Shown here: positions 25,977-35,078 of the stretch, piece after piece
Layout: the number at the start of each line of letters is the position of its first letter
How positions within the stretch are numbered: the stretch's first letter is position 1
Assembly (NCBI RefSeq): GCF_005886345.1
Contig: NZ_PNEC01000010.1
Location: 62,001 to 126,000 of the forward strand
DNA length: 64,000 nucleotides
Origin: Pseudoalteromonas phenolica
GTDB lineage: Bacteria > Pseudomonadota > Gammaproteobacteria > Enterobacterales > Alteromonadaceae
Reading direction: 5' to 3'
Position numbers and translations under genes: made by a program
The notes under the pieces: generated by a model
What the model was told of the DNA's origin: nothing
The model's input: only the letters and a program-made list of their open reading frames with translations
Database searches by the model: none

Positions 25977-27770
25977 ATGCGCGTTCGGTCATCATTGCTG
26001 CTTTTTAAAGTTTCATCATGTGCCTGTATCTTTTTAATAGGCCTATCAAGCTGGTTTATGTACTCACATATCGAGCATACTCAGCTAATTGAGTTGCAGT
26101 TAAACCGCCTCAAAAAGGCGACAGTGAAATTAGTGGCGGCACAAAACCAATATATTCAAGAGCGTAAACCAGCGCTGATCACTTCTTTCGATATACATTA
26201 TTCTCAATTTGAGAATGAGTATGCAGGGTTAGCCAAGCTTCTGATCCATGGGCCAAAAGTAATCAATCAACTCAGTGCAATAGAGCATGAAGTAGAGCTG
26301 TTAAGGCAAACCTTAAAACGTTTTGAACAGTTTCAAATTAAGTTGGGTTATGAGGCTGATAAGGGCGTTTATGGGTTATTTAGGCATAACGCACATCAAT
26401 TACAAAGTTATGTGCAACATGCTGACCTATCAGAATTGGAAATTAAAGTGCTCGAGCTACGTCGAGCCGAGAAAGATTTTTTACTTCGTAATGACCCTTC
26501 GTATTTAGAATCACATCAAGTTATTTATGAAAAATTATATCAACGCTTACAAGTTGATAACTCACCTGCTGCATTGTTACTGAAAGCCTATCGTCAAGGT
26601 TTTTTATCTTATATTGCTGTGTTATCAGAAATTGGGCTGAATTATGACTCAGGGCTAAGAGGTCAATTAAATACGCTGAAAACAAGTGTAAACAATAAAA
26701 TTCTTGGATTGAGTAATAAAATTATTTTACATGATCATGATACCAAGCAAGTTTGGATTTTATCCTTATTAGGCGTAATCATTTTGATCTGCTCATTGTG
26801 TTTTTGCTTGATGATGTTTTTACATAGTCGAGTTTCTAAAAAAATTAACGTGATCACGGATGTTCTAGATAAAGTTGTTGAGTTTGAAGATTTTACATTA
26901 AGAACAGACTTAACTAATAATGATGAATTAGGGCAAATAGGCACACATATAGACAAACTTCTCGAGTACTTGGATGATTTGTTAAAACGTCTGGGTTCTG
27001 CCCAAAAGCGTTTACTTGAGGACGCTGAGGTAGCAAGTTTTAGTAATATTATTGAACGCTTTACTCAGGAACTAAACACGCCGTTTGGCGAGGTTAAAAG
27101 CAGCAAGGGAGATATGGTTGAGTTAATTGCCATTTTAAAGAGCAACCTGCGAGATGAGTTAGATGAAAATACTTCAATCTCTGAGATGGTCAATCACTTA
27201 GAAAGCACATTAGATATTATCGAAAGTAATTTAAACGTCAGTGAGCAGCTGATTGAGGAGCTTAAAGTCATTTCTTCGAGTCAGAATTTAGATACGCTTA
27301 CTAATTTCAATTTACTCCATCAGGTAGAGTATGTTTTTAGGACTAATGAGAGCCTATTACCTGCGTGCGACTATGATATTACTTTTGATATGCCAGATGA
27401 TTTGGTTATTAATAGCTACCCTTCAGCGATTAATCAGATAATTAATTTGAGCATTCATAACAGTATTAAGCATGGCAAAATTGCTAATAAAAAACTGCAT
27501 ATTGTGGTATCTGCCATGGTTGTGAATAATTTTGTACATATCTATTTTAAAGACGATGGTTTTGGGATCGATAAAGAAGTTCTTCCGGTTATTTTTGAAT
27601 CTTTTATTACTTCTAAACGCCATCAAGGCGGAACGGGGCTTGGGATGAGTATTATATATAACTTAGTGACTCAAAAGCTCAAAGGTGAAGTGAAGATGCA
27701 AAGCCCTGCACATGGTGGAGCTTGTTTACATATTATTTTATCTGATACAGAGTTTTCACTTGTTCAGTAA
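25977..27770 (+). CDS. Histidine kinase-like membrane sensor with Gln at the H-box position
   Basis: A 597-residue protein with a membrane helix near residues 11-30, a mostly helical periplasmic domain of about 225 residues, a second membrane helix near 259-283, and a HAMP-like linker. The dimerisation region reads VASFSNIIERFTQELNTPFG, where this kinase family normally has VAHEINTPLG; Gln364 (CAG, 27066-27068) stands in place of the phospho-acceptor His. The ATPase part is intact: an N box with HNSIKHG, DDGFGID and GGTGLGMSI. There is no receiver domain or adjacent regulator. It may be a pseudokinase, a partner of another kinase, or a phosphatase-type regulator. It lies divergent from the pha operon. 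Confidence 0.85.
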   Translation: MRVRSSLLLFKVSSCACIFLIGLSSWFMYSHIEHTQLIELQLNRLKKATVKLVAAQNQYIQERKPALITSFDIHYSQFENEYAGLAKLLIHGPKVINQLSAIEHEVELLRQTLKRFEQFQIKLGYEADKGVYGLFRHNAHQLQSYVQHADLSELEIKVLELRRAEKDFLLRNDPSYLESHQVIYEKLYQRLQVDNSPAALLLKAYRQGFLSYIAVLSEIGLNYDSGLRGQLNTLKTSVNNKILGLSNKIILHDHDTKQVWILSLLGVIILICSLCFCLMMFLHSRVSKKINVITDVLDKVVEFEDFTLRTDLTNNDELGQIGTHIDKLLEYLDDLLKRLGSAQKRLLEDAEVASFSNIIERFTQELNTPFGEVKSSKGDMVELIAILKSNLRDELDENTSISEMVNHLESTLDIIESNLNVSEQLIEELKVISSSQNLDTLTNFNLLHQVEYVFRTNESLLPACDYDITFDMPDDLVINSYPSAINQIINLSIHNSIKHGKIANKKLHIVVSAMVVNNFVHIYFKDDGFGIDKEVLPVIFESFITSKRHQGGTGLGMSIIYNLVTQKLKGEVKMQSPAHGGACLHIILSDTEFSLVQ

Positions 27771-27800
27771 ATAGCAGCTTAACTTGATGAGCTGGCATAA

Positions 27801-27826
27801 AAAAGGCTAGGAAAGCCTAGCCTTTT
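27801..27826. terminator. Bidirectional terminator between convergent genes
   Basis: AAAAGGCTAGG and CCTAGCCTTTT form a perfect eleven-base stem with an AAAG loop. The A and T flanks allow use in both directions, ending both the kinase-like gene and the DUF885 gene. Confidence 0.88.
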
Positions 27827-27843
27827 AATTTATTTAGAATGAA

Positions 27844-29667
27844 TTACGCTTTGCTTGCAACCCATTCATCAACGAACTTTTCAAGTACGTTAAGTGGTAC
27901 AGGACCATTCTTAAGCACTACATCGTGGAATTGGCGAATATCAAACTTGTCACCAAGCTTTTTCTTAGCATCTTCACGTAGTTCTAAAATTTTAAGCATA
28001 CCCACTTTATAAGCCGTAGCTTGAGAAGGCATTACAATGTGACGTTCAACCATTTTTACGCCGTCAGATTTAGCGTTAGGTGTATTGTTCACATAGTAAT
28101 CAATGCCTTCTTGGCGCGTCCACTTCATAGCATGAATACCAGTATCAACAACTAGACGACAAGCACGCCATAATTCCATTGCTAGACGACCGAAATCTGA
28201 ATATGGGTCTTCGTATAGTCCCATTTCTTTTGGTACTAGCTCAGAGTATAAGCCCCAACCTTCGATATAAGCCGTGTAGCCACCGAATTTACGGAATTTA
28301 GGCACACCTTCAAGTTCTTGTGCGATAGCAATTTGCATGTGGTGACCCGGAATACCTTCGTGGTAAGCAAGCGCTTCCATTTGGTAAGTTGGCATTGCTT
28401 CCATGTCATAAAGGTTTGCGTAGTAAATACCAGGACGAGAGCCATCTGGTGCAGGTTGTTGGTAGAATGCTTTACCTGCTGCTTTTTCACGGAATGCTTC
28501 AACACGCTTAACGATCATGTCAGCTTTTGGCTTAACAATGAATAACTCATCAAGGCGAGATTTTAGGTTGTCGATCATTGCAGTGGCATCTTTTAGATAC
28601 TTTTCTTTACCTTCCTCTGTATTAGGCAAGTAGAACTGCTTGTCAGTTTTCATGAATTCCATGAATGCTTTTAAGTCACCTTTAAAGCCAACTTTTTCTT
28701 TGATTTCACGCATTTCGTCATGGATACGTGCTACTTCAGCTAGGCCAATTTCATGGATTTCTTTAGCTGTTAGATCTGTAGTCGTTGTGCGTGCTAGGGC
28801 ATTGTTAAAGAAAGCTTCACCGTTAGGGAACTTCCATGCACCATCACGTGTATCTGCTTTTTTCTCAAGTTTAGCTAAATAGTTAATTAGCTTGTGATAA
28901 GAAGGCTTAATAGAAGACTTGAGAGACTCAGTTGCTTCTTTGATAAGCGCTGCTTTTTCAGAATCACTAATTTCTAGTTTGTTTACTTTACGTTTGAAGT
29001 CAGCAAGTAGGGTAGAGTCGTCGCCTTTTTCAAACGGCGCGCCTTTGATGATATTCTTGCTTGACTCAATCACGTGTGGGAAAACGAACTTAGGTGCAAT
29101 AATGCCTTTTTGAGCACGGACCTCTAATGAATCAATAAGTTGATCAAATACTTTCGTTACACCATTTAAACGTGAGATATACGCTTTTGCATCTTCTACG
29201 TTAGTGATTTGATGTTGGTTAATTAAGAATGCAGGCACCATAGAATGAGTACCGAACATTTGGTTAACTGGATAGCTGTGATAGCGCCATTTGAAGTCAG
29301 CAATGCCATCTTCTAAACGTTGCTTCATCAGGTCATAACTCACTTGCGTGTTAGCATCTAACTTACTGCGATCAATCGCATTCAATCTGCCAAGATCTTT
29401 TTTAGCTAGAGCTAAATCTTCAAGTGCACGCTCTTCGCTGTCATCATCCCACTTATCGTAGTCTTTTTTGATACCCATGTAAGTTTGGTATACAGGGCTT
29501 CGCATGACGCCGTTCATAAACACTTCTTCAAAAAGCGCATTGGCTTTTTCAACTTCGCTTTGAACAACTTGGACTTGCGGTGCAGGAGCAGGTTTTTCAG
29601 CAGTTTGCTGACAACCAGCCAAAAATGCTGCGCTGATTGCTGCAGCAATAATGGTGAGTTTACGCAT
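27844..29667 (-). CDS. DUF885 family lipoprotein, putative metallopeptidase
   Basis: A 607-residue lipoprotein: the signal peptide ends in AAFLAGC at residue 19, followed by a Gln/Pro/Ala-rich linker. The long helical body carries YHEGIPGHHMQIAI near residue 440, an HExxxxH-type zinc site characteristic of DUF885 proteins, which are related to thermolysin-like gluzincins. EGWGLYSE, with a likely third metal ligand, lies about 35 residues further on. An activity on peptides in the periplasm is likely but not proven. It stands alone, with a terminator on its 3' side and hemW upstream on the same strand. Confidence 0.85.
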   Translation of the reverse strand: MRKLTIIAAAISAAFLAGCQQTAEKPAPAPQVQVVQSEVEKANALFEEVFMNGVMRSPVYQTYMGIKKDYDKWDDDSEERALEDLALAKKDLGRLNAIDRSKLDANTQVSYDLMKQRLEDGIADFKWRYHSYPVNQMFGTHSMVPAFLINQHQITNVEDAKAYISRLNGVTKVFDQLIDSLEVRAQKGIIAPKFVFPHVIESSKNIIKGAPFEKGDDSTLLADFKRKVNKLEISDSEKAALIKEATESLKSSIKPSYHKLINYLAKLEKKADTRDGAWKFPNGEAFFNNALARTTTTDLTAKEIHEIGLAEVARIHDEMREIKEKVGFKGDLKAFMEFMKTDKQFYLPNTEEGKEKYLKDATAMIDNLKSRLDELFIVKPKADMIVKRVEAFREKAAGKAFYQQPAPDGSRPGIYYANLYDMEAMPTYQMEALAYHEGIPGHHMQIAIAQELEGVPKFRKFGGYTAYIEGWGLYSELVPKEMGLYEDPYSDFGRLAMELWRACRLVVDTGIHAMKWTRQEGIDYYVNNTPNAKSDGVKMVERHIVMPSQATAYKVGMLKILELREDAKKKLGDKFDIRQFHDVVLKNGPVPLNVLEKFVDEWVASKA

Positions 29668-29747
29668 TGTTATCTACCTTTGAGTTTTGTGTACGCTATG
29701 GATTATCCTTGGCGTGTTGTTATTTTTATAAAAACAGCCGAAACCGT

Positions 29748-30884
29748 TTAAACAAATAATTCTAGCAGGTCATTTAAAAAACGGTGGCCTTTATTTGTAA
29801 CCAACCATGAATGACCTAAGTCTTCTATTAATTTTTTTTCAATTGCAATGTTTATTGCGGTATCGATTTTGTCTAATGACAAGCCCGAACAGTTGATTAA
29901 CTGCTGCTTATTACATGGTTCACGTAGCCTAAATTGGTTCATAAAGAACTCAAAAGGGCGATCCTCTTCTTCAACTTGCCAGCTTTCATACAAATATGGC
30001 TTGCTAAGATCCATATAACCACGAGGGTGTTTCACTTTTACGGTACGCAAGATGCCACCCTTTTCAGGTTGAGTTATCTTGCCATGGGCACCGCACCCTA
30101 TGCCTAAGTAATCACCGAAGCGCCAATAATTTAAGTTATGTTTACATTGATAGCCTGGTTTGGCATAGCCCGAGATTTCATAGTGCTCGTATCCTGCTTT
30201 TGCCAGCAATTTTTGACCTTGTTCTTGAATATCCCACAATGTTTCATCTTCAGGGAGAACAGGGGGCTTTGAAGCAAACTGAGTATTAGGTTCGATGGTC
30301 AGTTGATACCAAGATAAGTGAGGTGGGTTGAGTGCAATGACTTTTTGTAAATCGCTCAACGCATCTTCTACACTTTGACCCGGAAGTCCATGCATTAAAT
30401 CCATATTAAAAGAATTTAAACCAGTAGCTTGTGCTTCTTTTGCAGCATTGATAGCTTCATTTTCACCGTGAATACGACCTAGGGATTTTAACTTATCGGC
30501 TTGTAAGCTTTGAACACCAATTGAGATACGGTTAATACCTGCTTCAACATAATGCTTAAACTTGTCTTTTTCTACTGTGCCCGGGTTCGCTTCTAGGGTA
30601 ACTTCAATACCATCTTCAAAGGGGATAAGTTTTTCTATTTCGGCTAATAACCATTGATAGGCCTTACCCGATAACAAACTTGGAGTGCCGCCACCGACAA
30701 AAATACTGTGTAATTTTCGACCTTGCACTAAGTGCAAATCAGCCTGCAAGTCGTGAAGTAAGTGTTGAATATATTCTTGTTCAGGAATTTCACCCTTTTG
30801 ACCGTGGCTGTTAAAGTCGCAGTAAGGGCATTTTTGCACGCACCAAGGTACGTGCACATATAAGCTTAGAGGAGGAAGTTGCAC
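29748..30884 (-). CDS. hemW: Heme chaperone HemW, radical SAM
   Basis: A 378-residue radical SAM protein related to HemN. The N-terminus SLYVHVPWCVQKCPYCDF holds the iron-sulfur C-x3-C-x2-C motif, followed by FVGGGTPSLL and the ISIGVQSLQ pattern. The additional cysteine that HemN carries is replaced by Phe, as in HemW, which delivers heme and does not act as coproporphyrinogen dehydrogenase. It begins two bases after rdgB, so the two are co-translated in the yggS-proC-yggT-DUF4426-rdgB-hemW run. Confidence 0.94.
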   Translation of the reverse strand: MQLPPLSLYVHVPWCVQKCPYCDFNSHGQKGEIPEQEYIQHLLHDLQADLHLVQGRKLHSIFVGGGTPSLLSGKAYQWLLAEIEKLIPFEDGIEVTLEANPGTVEKDKFKHYVEAGINRISIGVQSLQADKLKSLGRIHGENEAINAAKEAQATGLNSFNMDLMHGLPGQSVEDALSDLQKVIALNPPHLSWYQLTIEPNTQFASKPPVLPEDETLWDIQEQGQKLLAKAGYEHYEISGYAKPGYQCKHNLNYWRFGDYLGIGCGAHGKITQPEKGGILRTVKVKHPRGYMDLSKPYLYESWQVEEEDRPFEFFMNQFRLREPCNKQQLINCSGLSLDKIDTAINIAIEKKLIEDLGHSWLVTNKGHRFLNDLLELFV

Positions 30885-30886
30885 AA

Positions 30887-31474
30887 TTAGCCTTTTAATT
30901 TAGCAACGAGTTGCTGCAGTGCCTGACCACGATGGCTCAGGGCATTTTTTTGCTCCTTCGTTAATTGTGCAGACGTGCATCCTTCGCTTGCTACATAAAA
31001 CACCGGATCATAACCAAAGCCTTCACGACCCTGTTGATCTTCTGTGATGGTCCCTTCCCAGCTTGCTTGACAAACGAGTGGTGTCGGGTCATCGGCATGA
31101 CGCATATAAACTAGTACACACCAAAAACGCGCTGAACGTGCTGTTTTACCTTGCATCTCAACCAGTAACTTATCGATGTTATCTTGGTCGTTTGCGTTTT
31201 CACCGGCAAAACGTGCTGAATAGACACCTGGTGCACCGTTTAAAGCATCGACTTCAAGACCTGAGTCATCAGCAATGGCAGGCAAACCGGTTATCTTAGC
31301 TGCGTGACGCGCTTTAATAATGGCATTTTCGATGAAGGTAGTGCCTGTTTCTGGCACGTCTGGCACGTCAAATTGGCTTTGTGGTAATACCTCAATGCTT
31401 AACTCATTGAGCATCGCAGCGAGCTCTTTCACTTTACCTTGGTTGCCTGTGGCAAGAACTATTTGTTGACTCAT
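30887..31474 (-). CDS. rdgB: dITP/XTP pyrophosphatase
   Basis: This Ham1/RdgB enzyme hydrolyses dITP, XTP and other non-canonical purine triphosphates to keep them out of DNA and RNA. The 195 residues match the family (E. coli 197). Motifs are [14 protein letters not shown] at the N-terminus, [26 protein letters not shown], and the C-terminal FGYDPVF followed by [11 protein letters not shown]. The neighbouring hemW starts two bases after its stop. Confidence 0.96.
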   Translation of the reverse strand: MSQQIVLATGNQGKVKELAAMLNELSIEVLPQSQFDVPDVPETGTTFIENAIIKARHAAKITGLPAIADDSGLEVDALNGAPGVYSARFAGENANDQDNIDKLLVEMQGKTARSARFWCVLVYMRHADDPTPLVCQASWEGTITEDQQGREGFGYDPVFYVASEGCTSAQLTKEQKNALSHRGQALQQLVAKLKG

Positions 31475-31481
31475 TAGCTAA

Positions 31482-31916
31482 TTAGTCCACGTAGAATTTT
31501 TGTTGAAAGTTTAAAACTTGGAAGTTGTTGCCTTGGTTAATGTTGATTTTAAAGCGATAAATTTCTTCATTGCGAAAATCAACTTGGGCAAGGTAATAAA
31601 TGGCATCACCATCTACCACTTCTTTGAATTCAAGCACTTGTTTAGTACCAAGTAGGTTCTTTGCTTCACCTGTTAGTTTGGCTTTTTGAGCAGGCGTGCC
31701 CTTTTTATTGGCAAGCACTGAGATATTAATCACACCTTTGTAGTTACTGCGCTCAAGCCCATACGCTTTGGCAATGCTTGGCTGAATAAAAGTTGAAGGG
31801 AAAGCTATGTAGTGAACTTGCCAGGGGCCAAGCTCTTTATATTGCCCACCTTGTACTGAGTTGGCTGAGACAATAAAGCTACTTAAAGTTAGGATAAAAG
31901 CAATCAAAATTCGCAT
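31482..31916 (-). CDS. DUF4426 domain periplasmic protein
   Basis: A 144-residue protein with an N-terminal signal peptide (RILIAFILTLSSFIVSA) and a beta-rich mature part containing YKELGPWQVHYIAFPSTF and FKININQGNNFQVLNFQQKF, the pattern of DUF4426. The function is unknown. It occupies the usual place between yggT and rdgB in gammaproteobacteria, 12 bp after yggT and 7 bp before rdgB. Confidence 0.82.
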   Translation of the reverse strand: MRILIAFILTLSSFIVSANSVQGGQYKELGPWQVHYIAFPSTFIQPSIAKAYGLERSNYKGVINISVLANKKGTPAQKAKLTGEAKNLLGTKQVLEFKEVVDGDAIYYLAQVDFRNEEIYRFKININQGNNFQVLNFQQKFYVD

Positions 31917-31928
31917 AAATACTCCTAA

Positions 31929-32462
31929 TTAACCCAACAAGTCCATAATCAATAATTGAACGAATTGCAGGCCAATAATTAATACAAGAATAGACAGATC
32001 TAAACCACCTAGTGGTGGAATAACTTTACGAATAGGGCGAAGCATTGGCTCAGTCAACTGGTCAAATACTGCTGCAATTGGGTTATAACCTTGTGCTACC
32101 CAGCTCAAAATCGCTCTGATAATTAACACCCAAAAGACCAAGGTAAATGCTTCTTTCAAAACGGTGATAAGGCCATTAATTGCGGCGCCTACAGGTTCCC
32201 AGCCACCGTAAAACATCACCATTAAAACAGAGATTTTGGCAAAACCAACTAACAGAGCAAGTATCAATGACGCGAGGTCTAAGCCACCTACTCCTGGGAT
32301 AATTTTGCGCAAAGGGTTTACAGCAAATGAAGTTGCTTTCACCACGGTTTGACTAAGTGGGTTATAAAAGTCAGCGCGAACTAATTGCAGCCAGAAACGT
32401 AATAAAACGACCATTAAAAATAGGTCAAATACAATACCAATTAAAAATTGCATAGCAGTCAT
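31929..32462 (-). CDS. yggT: YggT family membrane protein
   Basis: A 177-residue inner-membrane protein made of two similar halves (tandem YggT domains). Each half has two hydrophobic helices and the characteristic NPLRKIIPGVGGLDLASL or MLRPIRKVIPPLGGLDLS segment. The family is linked to osmotic shock tolerance in E. coli, and relatives affect cell envelope or division; the biochemical role is not known. It follows proC by nine bases. Confidence 0.9.
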   Translation of the reverse strand: MTAMQFLIGIVFDLFLMVVLLRFWLQLVRADFYNPLSQTVVKATSFAVNPLRKIIPGVGGLDLASLILALLVGFAKISVLMVMFYGGWEPVGAAINGLITVLKEAFTLVFWVLIIRAILSWVAQGYNPIAAVFDQLTEPMLRPIRKVIPPLGGLDLSILVLIIGLQFVQLLIMDLLG

Positions 32463-32471
32463 GGCTGCCTC

Positions 32472-33293
32472 CTAAATTTGTTGTTCCATTTCTTCAGCGC
32501 GAGCGATACAGGCGTCCATAGCGTCGGCAACGGTAGTTTGTAAGTTTTGTGATTTTAAATATTCAACTGCAGCGTGCGTAGTGCCACCCTTTGACGTCAC
32601 ATTGGCACGCAGTTGTTCAAGTGAAATATCACTATTGGCAAACGCCATTTCTGCTGAGCCTAACGCAGTTTGCTGCACCAACAAGCGAGCTTGCTCTTGG
32701 CTAAAGCCAAGGTTTACGGCCTTTTCAGCAATGGATTGCATAAATAAGAAGAAATAAGCAGGTGAAGAGCCAGTTACAGCAATGATGTCATTAATTTGAG
32801 ATTCTTGCTCAAGCCAAAGTGCAATCCCTGTTGCGCTAAACATATCAGTGACAATACTTTTGTCTTCATCGCTAATCGCATCACTGAATAGGCCACTGAC
32901 GCCTTTGCCCAGTAAGCTAGGTGTATTTGGCATACAGCGCACAAGCTTAGCATCAAAACCTAGCATTTCGCGTAGGCGCTGCACTGTAATTCCTGCTGCA
33001 ACTGAAATGAATAGCTTGTTGTTCATTTCTATATCAGAGTTTTGGAAAGTCTGGCACAGTTCAGCCATCATTTGCGGTTTGACTGACAGCACTACAATGT
33101 CGGCTTGTCTCACTGCTGCTAAGTTATCTGATGTTGTATTTACGCCCACGTCAGCGTCAACTTTAGCTAATTTTTCAGGGTTACGGTTAGTTGCGGTGAT
33201 ATTTTTCTTATCAAAGCCATTTTTTACCATGCCGCCAATAATGGCATAGCTCATATTTCCTGTTCCGATAAACGCAATGGTTTTATTAGACAT
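32472..33293 (-). CDS. proC: Pyrroline-5-carboxylate reductase
   Basis: ProC makes L-proline from pyrroline-5-carboxylate with NAD(P)H. The 273 residues include the nucleotide-binding FIGTGNMSYAIIGG, VVLSVKPQMM, VRCMPNTPSLLGKGVSGL, and the C-terminal signature VTSKGGTTHAAVEYL. The gene lies 14 bp after yggS, a fusion-prone pairing common in bacteria, and 9 bp before yggT. Confidence 0.97.
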   Translation of the reverse strand: MSNKTIAFIGTGNMSYAIIGGMVKNGFDKKNITATNRNPEKLAKVDADVGVNTTSDNLAAVRQADIVVLSVKPQMMAELCQTFQNSDIEMNNKLFISVAAGITVQRLREMLGFDAKLVRCMPNTPSLLGKGVSGLFSDAISDEDKSIVTDMFSATGIALWLEQESQINDIIAVTGSSPAYFFLFMQSIAEKAVNLGFSQEQARLLVQQTALGSAEMAFANSDISLEQLRANVTSKGGTTHAAVEYLKSQNLQTTVADAMDACIARAEEMEQQI

Positions 33294-33307
33294 ATTGTGT
33301 GATTACC

Positions 33308-33991
33308 TTATTGTCTTTTGCCAAAAATATCTGTGCCAATTCGCACCATATTCGCGCCAGCATAAATAGCTGGCTCTAAGTCCTGACTCATGCCCATTGA
33401 AAGGGTATCTACTTGAGGATATTGGAGCTTTAGTTTATCAAAGCAAGCTTTCATTTGCTGAAAATATTGTAACTGTTTCTGTTCATCGTCCGTTTTTTCT
33501 GTGATGGTCATCAAACCACGCAAGTTTAACTGTCTTGCGCCTTCTATAAAGGCGACTAGCTCATCTAATTCAGAAAGTTGGCAGCCTGATTTATTTTCGT
33601 CTTCGCTAATATTGACTTGGATCAGAATGTTCAATGGCATCAGATTATTTGGGCGTTGCTCGTTTAAGCGCTTTGCAATTTTTAAGCGATCAACGCTTTG
33701 CACCCAGCTAAAATGCTCTGCAATATGGCGAGATTTATTTGATTGTATAGGGCCGATAAAGTGCCACTCTATGTCTTTCTTATCTTTAAGCTGCTGAATC
33801 TTATCAACGGCTTCTTGTACATAAGATTCTCCAAACTGACGTTGTCCAGCGGCATACGCTTGCTCAATGAGCTCTATTGGCTTTGTTTTAGACACAGCTA
33901 ATAGTTTTACTTCATCAGAAAATGGACTGGTTTGTTCTGCTTTTAGCACGCGATCATAGGCGCAGCTCAGACGTTCTGCTATTGTAACCAT
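33308..33991 (-). CDS. yggS: YggS/PLPBP family pyridoxal phosphate homeostasis protein
   Basis: A 227-residue alanine-racemase-fold protein that carries pyridoxal 5'-phosphate and keeps its level balanced. It has the PLP lysine in KLLAVSKTKP, FGESYVQEA, WHFIGPIQSNKSR, and the C-terminal SMGMSQDLEPAI and MVRIGTDIFG. It is the first gene of the run to hemW and is divergent from pilT, with only about 30 bp between the start codons. Confidence 0.95.
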   Translation of the reverse strand: MVTIAERLSCAYDRVLKAEQTSPFSDEVKLLAVSKTKPIELIEQAYAAGQRQFGESYVQEAVDKIQQLKDKKDIEWHFIGPIQSNKSRHIAEHFSWVQSVDRLKIAKRLNEQRPNNLMPLNILIQVNISEDENKSGCQLSELDELVAFIEGARQLNLRGLMTITEKTDDEQKQLQYFQQMKACFDKLKLQYPQVDTLSMGMSQDLEPAIYAGANMVRIGTDIFGKRQ

Positions 33992-34021
33992 ATTATATTT
34001 CAGCTCGTTGTGGAGTCATAC

Positions 34022-35068
34022 ATGGATATTACTGAATTATTGGCCTTTAGTGTTCAACATAAAGCCTCGGATTTACATTTATCATCGGGTGTTTCGCCGA
34101 TGATCCGGGTAGACGGCGATGTACGTCGTGTAAATATTCCCGCATTAGAATCGAAAGACGTAAATAGTCTTGTCTACGATATTATGAATGATAACCAGCG
34201 AAAGGACTATGAGCAAAACTTAGAGGTGGATTTTTCTTTCGAAGTGCCTAATTTAGCTCGCTTTCGTGTAAATGCATTCAATACAAGTCGAGGTCCTGCG
34301 GCGGTATTTCGTACTATCCCTTCTACTGTTCTAACGCTTGAAGAACTGGGGGCGCCAGATATTTTCAAAGATATTTCTAATCACCCCCGAGGTTTAGTGT
34401 TGGTCACGGGGCCCACAGGTTCTGGTAAGTCAACGACGTTAGCTGCCATGGTGGACTATATCAACAATAGTAAACATCATCATATTTTAACCATCGAAGA
34501 CCCAATTGAATTTGTGCATCAAAATAAGCTGAGTTTGGTGAATCAGCGTGAAGTACATCGCGATACACATAGCTTTAAGGCCGCACTTCGTTCTGCATTA
34601 CGTGAAGATCCCGATGTGATATTAGTGGGTGAATTACGTGATTTAGAAACCATTCGTTTGGCGATGACAGCCGCAGAAACTGGCCATTTAGTGTTTGGTA
34701 CACTTCATACCACATCAGCGCCTAAAACCATTGACCGTATTATTGATGTATTCCCGGGTGAAGAAAAAGACATGGTGCGCTCAATGTTGTCTGAATCACT
34801 GCAAGCGGTAATTTCACAAACGTTAGTGAAAAAAGTGGGCGGTGGTCGAGTTGCAGCCCATGAGATTATGCTCGGTATTCCTGCAATTCGTAACCTTATT
34901 CGTGAAGATAAAATTGCGCAAATGTATTCAGCTATTCAAACCGGTGCCATGCATGGTATGCAAACGATGGATCAGTGTTTAAAGAATTTGGTGAATCGTG
35001 GCCTTATAACGGCGCAAGATGCTCAAGCAAAAGCGCATGATAAAGCACAGTTTGGTCCAACTATGTAG
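34022..35068 (+). CDS. pilT: Type IV pilus retraction ATPase PilT
   Basis: PilT powers retraction of type IV pili for twitching and DNA uptake. The 348-residue protein contains a Walker A GPTGSGKSTT, the Asp box, the atypical Walker B VILVGELRD, the His box TGHLVFGTLHTTSA and the PilT-specific IPAIRNLIRE motif. The ATG at 34022 is chosen because GGAG sits six bases upstream and the product then starts MDITELLAFS as in relatives; a GTG at 34010 is the alternative. pilU follows ten bases later. Confidence 0.97.
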   Translation: MDITELLAFSVQHKASDLHLSSGVSPMIRVDGDVRRVNIPALESKDVNSLVYDIMNDNQRKDYEQNLEVDFSFEVPNLARFRVNAFNTSRGPAAVFRTIPSTVLTLEELGAPDIFKDISNHPRGLVLVTGPTGSGKSTTLAAMVDYINNSKHHHILTIEDPIEFVHQNKLSLVNQREVHRDTHSFKAALRSALREDPDVILVGELRDLETIRLAMTAAETGHLVFGTLHTTSAPKTIDRIIDVFPGEEKDMVRSMLSESLQAVISQTLVKKVGGGRVAAHEIMLGIPAIRNLIREDKIAQMYSAIQTGAMHGMQTMDQCLKNLVNRGLITAQDAQAKAHDKAQFGPTM

Positions 35069-35078
35069 GAGTAAGTAA

